A stretch of DNA of 64,000 bases from positions 1 to 64,000 of the forward strand of contig JANBPT010000137.1 in NCBI GenBank assembly GCA_027575765.1, given 5' to 3'. The DNA is from Tieghemiomyces parasiticus. Taxonomy: Eukaryota > Kickxellomycota > Dimargaritomycetes > Dimargaritales > Dimargaritaceae. This document shows positions 1 through 11,484 of the stretch, in pieces. How positions within the stretch are numbered: position 1 is the first letter of the stretch; every line of letters begins with the position of its first letter. The position numbers and the translations under genes were made by a program. The notes beneath the pieces are model-generated. The model was given only the letters and a program-made list of their open reading frames with translations. It was not told the origin of the DNA and made no database searches.

Positions 1-322
1 GAAAGATATCGAGTGGATTAGGATCCGTGAAGAGGTTCGGCAAATCCCTCCAGTTGAGGGCGGCCGTGGCTAGCCGAGCTGCCGACGGGTAACCTGGTTC
101 CGCAGGAAAGGACATTCGATATGTCAAGTGTGATCGACAATGGATAGCCTCCACCTCCCAACCCATTCGGGCGCGGCAGTCGCCAAGTGACTGGTCAGGA
201 GGGAGTGGCCGGGGTTACACCTTACCTTCGGCGTTACTCAGCTCGACCGGGTTATCGGGGAGGATGAATCCGTAGCCTTTCTGGCTATTGAAGAACTTGA
301 CGGTACCACTCGTGCGCGACAT
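1..322 (-). CDS. Cold-shock-domain nucleic-acid-binding protein, N-terminal part (runs off left edge)
   Basis: Small single-stranded nucleic-acid-binding protein, likely an RNA chaperone or translation factor. Exon 1 is 322..226 and starts MSRTSGTVKFFNSQKGYGFI. The GTVKFF strand followed by RNP1 (KGYGFI) is the signature of the cold shock domain. The exon ends after one base of a codon at a consensus donor (GTAAGG). Exon 2 starts at 78 or 69, both in the matching phase, and stays open to the window edge. Its last visible residues are ...PNPLDIF, which fits the start of RNP2 (D-I-F-V-H), so the domain is split by an intron of about 150 bp in the loop between RNP1 and RNP2. The loop is longer than in bacterial Csp proteins. 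The C-terminus is not in the window, so additional domains cannot be judged. The domain call is confident; the exact exon 2 border is inferred. Confidence 0.72.
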
Positions 323-3300
323 GGCGAAAAAAAAACTAGCGATCGATAACCGGGGCAGTGAAAGACGTTAGACACACTACGGGGTCGGGGCGGGTGGAGT
401 GGCCGATTGGTAACCACCAGATTGGATATCGGAGGAAGCGGTGGAGCCAGTGAGGGCGGGTCAGGCAGGTGTTAGTACATTGGCGTGGGTGGGCTTTGAG
501 CCCAATAGTCTCAGGGATGGGGATGGGCGTGAAGCGTAGGTAGCCTTTTCCTGCGCCCGCCAGCGTGTCCAGCCTCCTACGATTGCCATATATGTGCGCG
601 GAATTTATACCGCGGGGTATCGAGAAGACCTTTGGCCTCCCCCCCCCCCGTTCAGAGGGTACGCAGTCTCCCGGGTCAGCGCCACAGCCGAAGGAAGGGA
701 GGGATACTCGACACAGGCCGTCTCTGGGGTTGATGGTCCAGTAGGTTGCGGGCAGGGTCGCCGGCAGTGCAACCTCCCGGCGAAAGGCCGGCCCATACGG
801 TTCCAGGTAGCACAGAGAAGCGCGGAAAGGGGAAACGCAACCGTCGCACTACACCGTCAACTGCACCGGTGTCGGCAAGCAAGCTCAGCTGCCGGACGCA
901 GCAGGGCCTAGGGGCTCTAAGCAGACAACCGCACGGTCGGCACTTACCGAATCGTCACTAGGAAGGCTGGATAGCCGGGCGAGAGGCAAGGTGCGGGTGG
1001 TGAAAGTTCAGCAGCGGGGCAGGGTTAGCAAAGCGAGGGGTCAGGTCGGGAGGGCCAGCGAGCGAGGTGATGCCCAAGACGATCGCCAGGCTCAAATGTC
1101 CCAGGGTAGCGGAGGGAGGGGATTGCGCAGCGGTGAGGCCGGCGGACAGGAAAGGGTGCGGCCGGGCGTAGAAGGCAAGAGGGAACAGGTCGGGGAGCCG
1201 AGCCGGCAGCGAAAGCTGGGGAAAGTAGACAACGGCTGGGCCAAGTGGCGGACAGAGGGCGGCCGAAAGACTAACCAAGGAGGAGGCGGTGGCGGAGGGT
1301 TCAGGGTACTGCGAGCGGATAAGAAAGGCAAAAAGGGTGGGTTAAGAGAGCGGGGGCCGGCACAGAAAGAGAAGAGGAAGGAAGGAGGGTGGGGCCCAGA
1401 GGTGGAGGAAGACAGTCAAGGTGTAGCGAGGGGGGGCTGGGGCCGCCAAACGTACGATAGCCCTTGCCTACGCATAAGGCGGACAGCGGGCGAGGCACGC
1501 ACTCGAGTGAAGGCGGCCGAGGCCGTGACGTACAGCAGTGGGACTTGCGTTGGGTGGGTGTGGTTGGACAAGAGGACCCTTTTTGCCTCTTCCGCCCTTC
1601 CTCGTTCCACTGCATTTTTTATCCCCATGCCATCACCAGTATCATCATCGCCAAACCCTCCGCCACAGCCCGAGACACTCCCACCCGCGGCTCTCACCGC
1701 CGCCACGCCCACGGCCGCAGGCCCGCACAGCCTGCAAGAAGGCAGCGGGGGTCGACCGATAGCGAGGGAAGCTGTTGCCGTGCAACCCGGGCCCGGGGCG
1801 TGCGGGGGCGGGCTGTCCGGAAGCCAGGTGGCGGGGAGGGCCATCGGTTGGGTGTCCGCCTGTCTGGCCGTCCTCCTCCGCCGCCCCAGCCAGGTGCCAC
1901 CGCAGCGGCAGAAGGCCCGACTTACCTGAACGTGACGCGGGAAACAACTGGGCAGGTCTGGGACGGGGCGGTGGGGGGAGGCTACACAACGTAGGGGTGC
2001 AGAACGCGGCTGGGCAAGATAAGTAAGGTCCTACAATGGCGCTGGCGGGCTATGGTGGGAAGCTGAGCGGGGTAGGGACGGCAGCGGAAAAGCGAGCGAA
2101 CAGGTGTGGAGGGTTAGCAACTCCCGTGTGTGAACATCCCCGGAGCTGCGCAAACCATAGGAGACCACCACCCTCCCCCCACCCGCACTCGTCATCCTGG
2201 GCGGGCCAGTAGCGGCCCAGGGAAGCGCACGCTAGAGACGACCCCGGCCGCACACGTCAGCTGGTAAGGTACCCAGGGATATTCTGATAAACCATGGCCC
2301 GCCCACCCACTCCCCTGGGGCCGGCAGCGATGGTCGTCGCGGGCACAGCACTTACTGGACACACTGCAACGGCTGGTGATATAAATAGGCAAATATAACG
2401 TAGTAACAATAAAAGGATAGATTCGAAATAAAATCCCATTCAGTTCTTAATCAAGCTGGCGCACAACGGTTGCACGGAGGGGAGAGGCGTCACAAATGGC
2501 ACCCCGGTGGGTGGGGAGGTCGCGGGGCTTATATAGGTAGGCCCGACTGACAGGCGACGTCAGGCGATGAATTATAAGGACGGTGAGGGTGGCGGGATGT
2601 GCATGACGGCCAATCTCCAGGGGTGGCGGGGCGGGTTGACAAGACAAAAGCTCCGGCGGCTGCAGTAGGGTTGGGCAGAGCAGAGTAGGCAAAAATCATA
2701 GTCACTTGGAACCTGGCCCATATATCGCGGCCCCGAAGGAGCTGACTGCCGTTCATCCCCCATGGGGGGGGGATAAGGCACCCGAGGATCACTGCTACTG
2801 TCTATTCACGCAGAATCAATTGGTACGGCTATTAAACTTTGGTACGGTGAGACTCAGGGTCGCCGGTGCAACCTCATGTACTCGGTGGCCGGACTGCTCG
2901 GAGGACCGATTGGAACGAAACAAAGCCCTGTCGCCGCGAAGAGCGGGAGAAAGGTGAGGGGGGGGGGAGACATAGGATCTGACTGGGCGCCAGGGGAATG
3001 CTACGCCATCAATTCAACCCCATACCTTAGGTCGGGCAATGGTACGGGAGGGGCAGTGAGGCTAGCAATGGAGGGGATGGGATTCGAGCAATGTAGAGCC
3101 CTCGAATAACATGGACGCGGCCAGAGGCAATCCCACTGAATGTGGTAGTATGGTTAAAGAGTGGGGTGTGGTGGAGGAGGGCGCCCAAGGATGATGACGA
3201 CTCGATATCTGCTTGTGCATCCTAATGCCATTGAATGCTGACCACGCCCCTATCCGACACATTCCTACTGGAAGGCCACAGCATACCTAGCCGGAATGAC

Positions 3301-3579
3301 ACCTCTCCCCGCCACTCGACATGCAGTTACCGTACATGTCGGTTTTTCCGATACCTGATGGCCGCGAGCTGCTAGAACAGCCAGGGATCACTAGTGAGTC
3401 AAGGGTAAGCAGTACGGCGGCGTTCCTGTGGTGTTCGACAATGGACAACGACCACAGACGCCAAAAATAAAAAAGAGGGGGGAAGGAACAGGCAAGCAGG
3501 ATAAGGCATCGCCAGTTCAGCAAGAGCACAGCTTCGGACCTAGCCTCTCAAAGGCTGGCCAGGAGGCTGTAAGATCTAT
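323..3579. other. Intergenic, no firm gene
   Basis: No ORF here looks like a known protein. From about 960 to 1450 the plus strand is strongly purine-rich, that is, pyrimidine-rich on the minus strand. This resembles the leaders upstream of other genes here and may belong to the cold-shock gene. The long plus ORF 991-1929 is low-complexity Gly/Arg/Pro sequence and is not accepted as a gene. Runs of C or G lie at 639-649, 2764-2772 and 2958-2967. Confidence 0.5.
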
Positions 3580-3747
3580 TTAATCAAAGAACGGCTTCTC
3601 CACCTTCACAAATCCGATTCGACCTTCTGGATAGATAACGCAGTTGATCACCAGGGCTGGTCTCACCCTCATGCTTGCCCGCCACACATGATCCAATGGC
3701 CGCACATTGGGCCCGGCCGTTTTACAGATGGTTAAATTGGCGGGTAG
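3580..3747 (-). other. Possible last exon of an unrecognised gene
   Basis: An open segment of about 55 codons on the minus strand ends in TAA at 3582..3580. Its last part reads ...RPALVINCVIYPEG then ...FVKVEKPFFD, with a protein-like composition. There is no ATG at its beginning and the only nearby acceptor-like AG is weak (TAAAG). No upstream exon could be joined. It could be chance; no function is suggested. Confidence 0.18.
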
Positions 3748-5592
3748 AGGGAAAAGGGGGCCACACCTTTAGCAATTCGGATGGAGTAACTCGGGGATAA
3801 ATAAAATGGACCCTGCAACATATCGCCTTGACTCGCCATGGAGGAAAGGACCGATAGCCAAATGTTAGTGCACCCGTCAGCCCAGCCAGAAAAGACTATA
3901 GCTGTAACTTTGCCCGCTGTCTAGTTGGAAGAACGGGCAGGAAGCCTGTGGCAGCTTGAACGTTTCGGAAGGTAGGTGGGGGAGGATCTAGATGGGTGCC
4001 TATGCCCTCCCGTCGTCTCCAGAACAGCACTGCCCCCACCTTCCACATCTAAATGAACTGCGGCAGTCACGCGTGACGATTGGATCGGAACCTATGGGGG
4101 CGTGTGTGCGCGTGCGTGTGGGAACCGCAGTGGTGGGCAGGTTGTGATACTAAAGCGATGCCATCAGTAGGGGAAGTATGGTCCTCCTATGAGATAGGCG
4201 TATTAGCGTTAAAGTTCTCCGATTCCATTCGCCGTGATAGGCGGGGAAACGGGCGGGGTTCTGAAATACCACAGGGTCTAGTCGTAAAAATAATTATCAC
4301 GTGATAACGAACCAACCATGACAATGGCTTCCTAACGGGGCGGTAAGGAATGATCGCTATAGAGGTTTTTTTCTTGGTCGCCGGCTATTAATAAATACCA
4401 TGAAGCTGGGGATCGACACCAGCAGCGAAAGACGATGATATGCCTCACCAGGTAATTGTCACCAGACGAAGCAGGGAATCTCCTCCTACATTTCGACCTT
4501 GGATGGTAGCCCGATTTAGGCCTCCCAGCCCACCGACGCAGGGGGGGGGCAGTCACCCCCGAATGGCAAAGAACGGCAGACGTCCTCCATGACGCCTTGG
4601 AGAGCCTCCCCCTCCCCCACGAAAGAGGCGACCCCCAACGACACCCCCTATTGCTTCTTCACTGCGCAATACAAGTTTTCTTGTAATTTCTCGTTTTATT
4701 TCCCCCCCAATCCTTCTCGGCACCAACCCCCCTCTCGCCGCCTTCACTCGGCATCACCAGTTACAGTCTGGCCACTGGAAGTTGACTCCCCCTACACACT
4801 CCCCCCCTCGTTGCAGATACCCCACGTCCCAACCAACCTACTCCTCCGGTCCTAGATATTGCTTACAATGTATGTATGGGCCGCAATCCGACTGTTAAAC
4901 CACTGCACAAGCATATTGGCTATATATCAGACAACATTATATTGTCCCCCTTCTCACGCACCTTGAAGGATTCCCCGCCTAAATGCTGGCCCTGCCGGCT
5001 TTACCGGGTTTGCTTAAGATGACTGCTCTTGGTCTCCCCAGGTGCCGGTGACGTGACCCAAAAGCCAGTACTGAACATGTGGTGGAACGACCACCTATTT
5101 ATTAAGTTGGTACACGGCTATCTGCACCTGCCCCTCCATATCCAATTGTATAGAGCTAACTGGACTGCGCCACCCCGCCCCTCAATCCGTAACATCTATA
5201 CATCTCGCTTCAGACACCTTCACTACCCCGCTTACGTTGGCATTATAAGGACAGAATTTGACCGTTTGCACACCCACACACAGAGAGAAAGGGGAAGAAT
5301 GTGCATGTACCAGTCCCTGGTAGTATGAACTCGACTTGTAATAGCTCTCTTCGGCACCCAACACCTCGAATAAAACCTTTGGTAGGTTCCCTTTTATTGC
5401 CTCATGGCCCGTGGATGCCCATCGCCATTATCTTAGCACTACGCAGATCGAGGCTCGTCTACGGGGCACCACACCGCGTACCAAAGGATTTGCTGCCTAG
5501 ATTGGTATTGTTTTTGCTAACTAGCACGCCTTTAAATGAAGCTCGATGCTTTCTCCTCCCCCTTTCCTCTCCTGCGGGCCTGCCTACTCACA
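3748..5592. other. Intergenic, nothing recognised
   Basis: The plus strand at about 4590-4850 is pyrimidine-rich, like gene leaders elsewhere in the window, but no convincing plus-strand gene follows it. A run of nine G lies at 4541-4549. The sequence otherwise shows no coding pattern. Confidence 0.45.
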
Positions 5593-6975
5593 CTAGAACG
5601 GTCGGGCCGGATCGAACGTCAGGAACGATCTTAGCACTTCATCGACGTGGTCCTGGTTATGACGGTACATCAAAAAATATTCGGACGCCATGCTAACTTC
5701 CGGCGGGGGATCGAAATGAAGATCCACGGGGCCATGACGCAGAGCGGTCTGGAACAAGGCCCGGTTAGCCTCCAAATTATCAATCACGGTCGGTGGATTA
5801 CGACCGGTACGGATCGACTGACTAGAGACGTGGGTGAGGGCCAAAATCCGCGGGGCGAGGAAGTTACGGAAGAAGATGAGGTGGAGGAGTTGGATCCCGT
5901 CGTCGTCGCTATCCTCCGATACGGGGTGCAGCTGGGCTAGCTTGGCACAGGCTTCGGAGGTCAGGGCACAGAGATTAAGATGGTCAAACCGGTGAATATC
6001 ATTCACATCCCCGCCTTCGTCATCGTGGGCCCAACGACCATCCCTAGCCTTGCGAGGCATCATCCGACCGATGATAAACAAATCGAACGCGAGGTGCTGG
6101 AGGAAGTCGGCCACGCGGATGAAGTCCCCGTGAGCCAGTACGGTCCGTAGTTCCTTGGCTTCCCGCCGGTAACTCTGAACGTCCCGGAGGTGGTGGTTGG
6201 CAGCCACCGCCGTATCTTGTAGGACCTTCTTCTCATCGAGGTGGGCCACCGGAAGGCTCGATGGGGGTGGGTCGGTGCTTTCGTGCTCCAGTTGCTGCAG
6301 GGCATGCTGAGCGGCCTGTAGCACCATAGACTGGATGTAGACTTCCCAGGCGTCGCCGATGAGGTGGTGGTACACTGGGAGGTCATAACTCCACTGCTGC
6401 CGCTTGGCCTGGATATCTGTAGTGTACCAATTGCGGTCGCTGAGGATATCGAGGCATATGAGCGTCTGTATCGAGACAGGCAGCGTAATATATATGTATG
6501 TGTGTGTGTGTAAGGCCGGAGATTGAAATATTCGGCATAGGGTAATGGTTAGTGTCTTGACTTCCGACCACAAGACGGGTGGAATGCAGATACGGACATC
6601 AAACTTCTTCAGCATCCAACATAGTTAAATAGTCAAGTCAGTTGCTGTATAACCAAGCACACATCACCACGGGTACCTATTCTAAGTCTTTCGGGCAATT
6701 GTATGATGTGTCAAATAACTTACCTTGTGTATTTTCTCATTTTCAGAGCTCGTATCCGAAGTAAATGGCCCTCTGACGATATGATCCGATTCCAGGGACA
6801 TATGGTTGATAATGGGTTCGCTGGAGAAACTGCGAAGATAAGGAGCAACCGCGGGATGTGATGCCCCCATATTATTCGCGGGGCCGGCCAGACCCGGAAT
6901 TGCAGTGACCACACTGGCAGTAAGGTACAGGATAGCCCCCACGACTGAGAGTGTCGCATGCTTCATCGCGGCCAT
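5593..6975 (-). CDS. Predicted secreted protein, unknown function, two exons
   Basis: Exon 1 is 6975..6724 (84 codons) and exon 2 is 6465..5593, ending in TAG; total 374 aa. The donor GTAAGT at 6723 and the acceptor TACAG before 6465 are both phase 0, so the join is in frame. The protein starts MAAMKHATLSVV with a hydrophobic stretch to about residue 28 and then ...VVTAIPG, a typical signal peptide and cleavage region. A second in-frame ATG three codons later would also give a signal peptide. The mature part is mostly polar, with probable helical segments in exon 2 (for example QAAQHALQQLEHE) and an acidic EDSDDD patch; I see no known domain or enzyme motif. The 258-bp intron contains a (TG)n microsatellite at 6497-6511. 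An (AT)10 tract about 120 bp upstream of the ATG may serve as TATA element. Probably lineage-specific; an effector-like or wall-associated role is only a guess. Confidence 0.6.
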
Positions 6976-9930
6976 GTCGGTGTTAGGTAGCAACGGTCGC
7001 TGAGTTCAGGAAGAGGATCAATATCAATGGAGCGTTGACTAACTGGCGAGCTTTGTTTGGATATGGAGAATCGAGAATGGCAGGAGTAAGGGGATATATA
7101 TATATATATATATCTACATGACAAGTCTGAAAGCCACCAGGGGGGTAGTTGAACAAGACCCGGCGTAGGGCTCCGAAGATGACGTCCAGAATACCAGGCG
7201 TCGACGGGTGAGAGCGAATTTGTTTAGCTGGGGCCTCGATATTTGGGTCAGCACCTGCCAGTGGGAGGGGGCTGTTTCTGACGAGAAGGGTTACCAAGGG
7301 TGTCGCCAAAAATAGAATCATGGTGTGAACTGGTCAGATTACCGCCAGCTGGTCGATGGCCTACTAGCTTGTACGACCATAGCATGTGTTCACCCCCCCC
7401 CTTCCCTTCCTCCTATTTCATTCCTTGGCTCAAAATAAGTGCGGAACTAGTGGTTGCCAGATGCAACAGGTGATAGCCAAAGGCCGGGTGAAATATCACG
7501 ATCCAGTCGCTGCTCCTGTGATACTTTCTCTTTGTTGAACCGCTGAGTCGGGGGTATCGTTTGCCTTTGGCTGGTTAAAGTCATACTACCATTGTTAACT
7601 GACAGCCGCGGCTCTCTTCGTCAACTAGGCTTCTTAGCGCCTAATGAAGCTGGACTTGTGTGACCAGTAACACCTTCGTCTACTCAGGGTACCACATATC
7701 GGATGCCTCTTTCGGGTGAAGCCTAAACAGCCATCGGATTAGTTAGACCGAGCCAGCTGTTGAGGGCCATCCCATTGTACCAACGGAGGGAAGCTGGTTA
7801 AGATAATTGACCCCTATCGACTTTCAGGGTGTGTTTAAATGGCCGAGCGTAATTTCTTAGAAAGATACATATATACGTCTAACCAAAATCATCCTCATTA
7901 CCCCCAGTTAACTTGACCGGGTTGACAGTGGTACTCGTCATCTCACCCCGCTTCCCAATGCACACGGTGGCTGTATCTACGGTATCCCTGATTCACTGCC
8001 ACCACCACCGTTGCTTTCTAGTACCTCCGTGGTGGGAGGCAGCGGCTGTATACCGGTGGGGGAAACCCGTTCATTATAGGTAGTGCAGTATCGCGCGCTC
8101 CCTGACCCCGGTCGAGTTGGTCGACGATGTCGTATCGATGTCGTACCTCGTGGTGCTATTAAATGGGTAATATATGATGGCGCCAGAGTAGATCTTGGCC
8201 GGAACCCGACATAGCGTTGGCATGTTCTAATTTTCAACTAAAGGCTGGCTCCGTGCTGCGAGCTGGACCAGAGACTGGTGACAATCACCTTTCAATTTCT
8301 CCCCCCCCCGAAAAAACCGGGTTGAGTCAAATGGCAATTGACAATCGTGATTAAACACGATTAGAAAGTTCAAGTTGCTTTAGAGTCAAGAGAAGTGAGG
8401 GGGGTAGGCTGATGCACAAATAGCCACCGTCTTCCTACCTTGACCTTTCGCCTACTATTTAGTCAGCGCTCCGCCGGCTCCTTAGAAGCGCGATGACATC
8501 AGTGTAGAGGCGCAGTCATGCGGCCGGTCCCTGGTGCGAAAGATGGCCTGATTCTTTTGGAAGTTGCAATGTCGGTCCGCCGTTTAGAGACCTCCTGGGT
8601 CTAAATTACCGTCGCGCTCTAGCCAGCGACCCCAACAGTAGGAGGGGTTACCTTAATGCACCGGATCGCTTAGCTGAATCATCTGTTGAGGCATCACCAC
8701 ATGCCCCTGAGAAAGACAGTCCAATAAGCGTGTGACCTTTGATTTCGCCATTCGTCACTCGGTATATATGTTATCGCCGCCCGGTGTGACTTCGCTCGCA
8801 TGGTCTCCCTAGACAGATAAGCTTAATCCCACGTCTACCTTAACCACCAGCACTTTACCGCCTTTCCTTCGTTGGTAAAATAGTAATGATAATAATAATC
8901 CACGGCAGGTGCCTCCAAACGTAGACCTCCCCCCTTTTTTTCCGTGCAAGCCAATTCGCCGGCCTTTCCTTTATGGTGGTCGACAGGCACAACGGGCGAC
9001 TATGGGATTAAGAATCCCCAGTGGCTCGGCCTGTGGCGCTCCATGAGACTGCGGCCATTGGTCCGAGCGAGCCAACCGTGAATTCATTGTCGCGTGGTGA
9101 GCCCTGGCGGGTTTCTCCCCACTGTTGCTTCCCTCTACCGCCATCAACGGCCAGAAGGTGAGGATTATCGTCGTCACAATAGCAGAGGCCCCTGCGGCCG
9201 GGCAGGTACACTGGCTTCGGCTAATAAATCCACCAGGCGCATGTCGGCCCTTGGTGGCTGTGCTGCCGGCCACAAAGACGATTAAAAACCCATGTACATA
9301 ATGATGCACGGGTGGTATGTAGTCTGCCCCAATAGATGACGCAGTAAACAAAGCGACCCTCGCGGAGCCATTACCTGATGCTGGCCACAGATCGCTCACC
9401 ACTCCCCCCCCCTTTGGAATGGACCAATCTCCAGCCGTTTCCCCTAGTTTACGCGAAAGGAGGGATGCCTACCCAGCCAGCCTCTCACTCTGGGCTGCTT
9501 CCCCGTCGGATGATACATGGTGAGTCAATGGGCCTCGGCGTCGAAACACGGATTGAGGCGTCTGATTGGCCCGTTCTCTCGCCCCCTTCCCTAGCCTTGC
9601 CATACCAATCGCCGTGGCTGGATAGGTGAGTCGTAACCGCCGTCCCGCGTGCCGGTGGGCCGAGAAACGCCCAGCGATAGGCGAAGCCCAAGCGAAAAAA
9701 AAATATGAAAAAAAGAAGGAAGCCACGATTCAGTGTTGAGAGTGGTTGGCCAGCCAAAGTCCATTACTGGCAAATACGCAACGAATATGTTTGCCTGCGA
9801 GACGTAGACGATGCGTGTGGTGCGATGGAAATCTAGCGCCTGGCTGGGACCGTACAACAGACCCACAGATAAAGAGACGCCTCTTCCCCCTCTCAACGCT
9901 TCCGCTACTTTTGCCACGTTCTTGAGCTAG
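6976..9930. other. Intergenic, no gene supported
   Basis: About 3 kb without a supported gene. It holds the (AT)10 tract, C runs at 7393-7401, 8301-8309 and 9404-9412, and a short (AAT)n at about 8884-8898. A 112-aa minus ORF (7321..6983) begins with a signal-like segment but reads through the AT microsatellite and sits where the promoter of the neighbouring gene should be, so it is not accepted. A 39-codon plus ORF starts at 9811 (MRVVRWKSS...), ends at 9930 and does not resemble a known leader peptide. Confidence 0.45.
7094..7113. repeat. (AT)10 microsatellite, possible TATA element
   Basis: Twenty alternating A/T bases, about 119-138 bp upstream of the ATG of the minus-strand secreted-protein gene. 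The position would suit a TATA element, but simple AT repeats also occur away from genes here, so function is uncertain. Confidence 0.6.
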
Positions 9931-10053
9931 CATAACTCGTACTGCGACTAGTATTTTATAGCCACTTAGTCCCCCATACTGCCGCTCTTTAGAGTTTCAA
10001 AACTTGTAGCCACAGCCTTGACCGCCAACCTACCCTTCTTCACGGCCTGCTTC

Positions 10054-10224
10054 ATTTGCGTTTCGGTGACCGTTCCGTTTCTCCTACTCTCCGTGTGCCT
10101 TTATCCTCAGTTATTGCCCCTATTTTTCACAACCTACGAACCCGCCTGGGTCCACGCTGCTTTCTATTACACCCACCTCGCTTCCACCCGAGCCCCCCTT
10201 TCCTCCCTCCCACCACTGACCACC
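10054..10224 (+). promoter_or_regulatory. Pyrimidine-rich leader of CPA1
   Basis: The coding strand just before the CPA1 ATG is dominated by C and T with short T and C runs and contains no ATG. Similar leaders precede the TM9, secreted-protein, chitin synthase and glucan synthase starts. It is probably 5' UTR or core promoter. Confidence 0.5.
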
Positions 10225-11484
10225 ATGCTGTTTCGCATGACCCAAAAGGCCTTCCAGGCCCCGGCCCTGACCCGTTCCCTGGCCTCCGCGGCCCTGAACG
10301 AACCGGCGCACTTGACGTTCAAGACCGGCCAGACGTTTTCGGGCAAGTCCTTCGGGGCGGCTACCCCGGCGATGGGCGAGACGGTGTTCACCACGTCACT
10401 GGTGGGCTACCCGGAGTCCATGACGGACCCGTCGTACCACGGCCAGATCCTAGTCTTCACGCAGCCCCTCATTGGTAACTACGGGGTGCCCGGAGCCGCG
10501 CGGGACGAGCACGGCCTGCTGACGAATTTCGAGTCGGACAAGATCCAGTGCAAGGCTATCGTGGTCAACGACTACGCCACCCGGTACTCGCACTGGAACG
10601 CCGTGGAGTCCCTCGGCGAGTGGTGCGCCCGGTCGGGCGTGCCGGCCATTTCGGGCGTCGACACCCGCGCCCTGGTCCACCTCCTGCGCGGCCAAGGGTC
10701 CACCCTGGGCGCTTTGACCGTCGGCGGCAGCGAGGCCCCGTCGGCCGGTGAGTTGGGGTTTGCCGATCCCAACGCAGAGAACCTGGTGGCCAAGGTGTCG
10801 GTGCGCCAGCCCCAGGAGTTCAACCCTGCGGGCGACGTCAAGATCGCCGTGGTGGACTGCGGGATCAAGCACAACATTCTGCGGTGCCTGGTCGAGCGCG
10901 GCGCGGCTGTGACCCTTCTCCCGTGGGACTACAACTTCAACCCCGTGGCCGACCAGTTTGACGGGCTCTTCATCTCCAACGGCCCGGGCAGTCCCACGCA
11001 GTGCACGCCGCTGGTGGAGAACGTGCGCCAGGCCTACGCCACGTTCAACAAGCCCATCTTTGGTATCTGCATGGGTAACCAGATTATGGGTCTGGCCGCC
11101 GGGCTCGAGGTGTACAAGCTGCGGTACGGTAACCGCGGCCACAACCAGCCCGCCGTCAACCTTACCAACGGCCAGTGCGTCATCACGTCCCAGAACCACG
11201 GGTACGCCCTCAAGGACGACGGCATCCTGCCCTCCGGCTGGCAGCGCTACTTTGTAAACGCCAACGACGGGTCCAACGAGGGAATCCGCCACTCGTACCT
11301 GCCCTTCAGCTCCGTTCAGTTCCACCCCGAGGCCAAGGGCGGGCCTCAGGACACCCGCTACCTGTTTGACTCGTTCCTCACCCAGGTCCGTCAGTTCAAG
11401 TCCCAGCGGCTGGGTACCGATGTCTACCAGGCCCGCTTCGCTGCCGAGGCCGCTGCCCAGCAGCCCCAGGCCGTGGCTGCCTAG
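10225..11484 (+). CDS. CPA1: Carbamoyl phosphate synthase, arginine-specific small (glutaminase) subunit
   Basis: Glutamine amidotransferase subunit that releases ammonia from glutamine for the large subunit to make carbamoyl phosphate for arginine synthesis. The protein is 419 aa. The CPSase small-chain N-terminal domain begins at about residue 30 (LTFKTGQTFSGKSFG) and the class I GATase domain fills the C-terminal half. It has the nucleophile Cys in FGICMGNQ, then KLRYGNRGHNQP, ITSQNHGYA and FHPEAKGGP with the His-Glu pair. The ATG at 10225 is chosen because the preceding in-frame sequence has no ATG and is a pyrimidine-rich leader. The first 30 residues (MLFRMTQKAFQ...) are basic and acid-free, which suits a mitochondrial transit peptide. 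The element after the Cys reads MGNQ where most glutaminase subunits have LGHQ. No intron. No ATG lies in the 290 bp before the start, so a nearby arginine attenuator uORF as in Neurospora arg-2 is not seen. Confidence 0.95.
   Translation: MLFRMTQKAFQAPALTRSLASAALNEPAHLTFKTGQTFSGKSFGAATPAMGETVFTTSLVGYPESMTDPSYHGQILVFTQPLIGNYGVPGAARDEHGLLTNFESDKIQCKAIVVNDYATRYSHWNAVESLGEWCARSGVPAISGVDTRALVHLLRGQGSTLGALTVGGSEAPSAGELGFADPNAENLVAKVSVRQPQEFNPAGDVKIAVVDCGIKHNILRCLVERGAAVTLLPWDYNFNPVADQFDGLFISNGPGSPTQCTPLVENVRQAYATFNKPIFGICMGNQIMGLAAGLEVYKLRYGNRGHNQPAVNLTNGQCVITSQNHGYALKDDGILPSGWQRYFVNANDGSNEGIRHSYLPFSSVQFHPEAKGGPQDTRYLFDSFLTQVRQFKSQRLGTDVYQARFAAEAAAQQPQAVAA

Noticed and set aside
991..1929. 312-codon plus-strand ORF
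   Set aside because: Gly/Arg/Pro/Ala-rich low-complexity reading of purine-rich then pyrimidine-rich DNA; no domain, and the other frames are open there too.
6983..7321. 112-codon minus ORF with a signal-like start
   Set aside because: Reads through the (AT)10 tract as IYIYIY and occupies the promoter position of the secreted-protein gene that starts at 6975.
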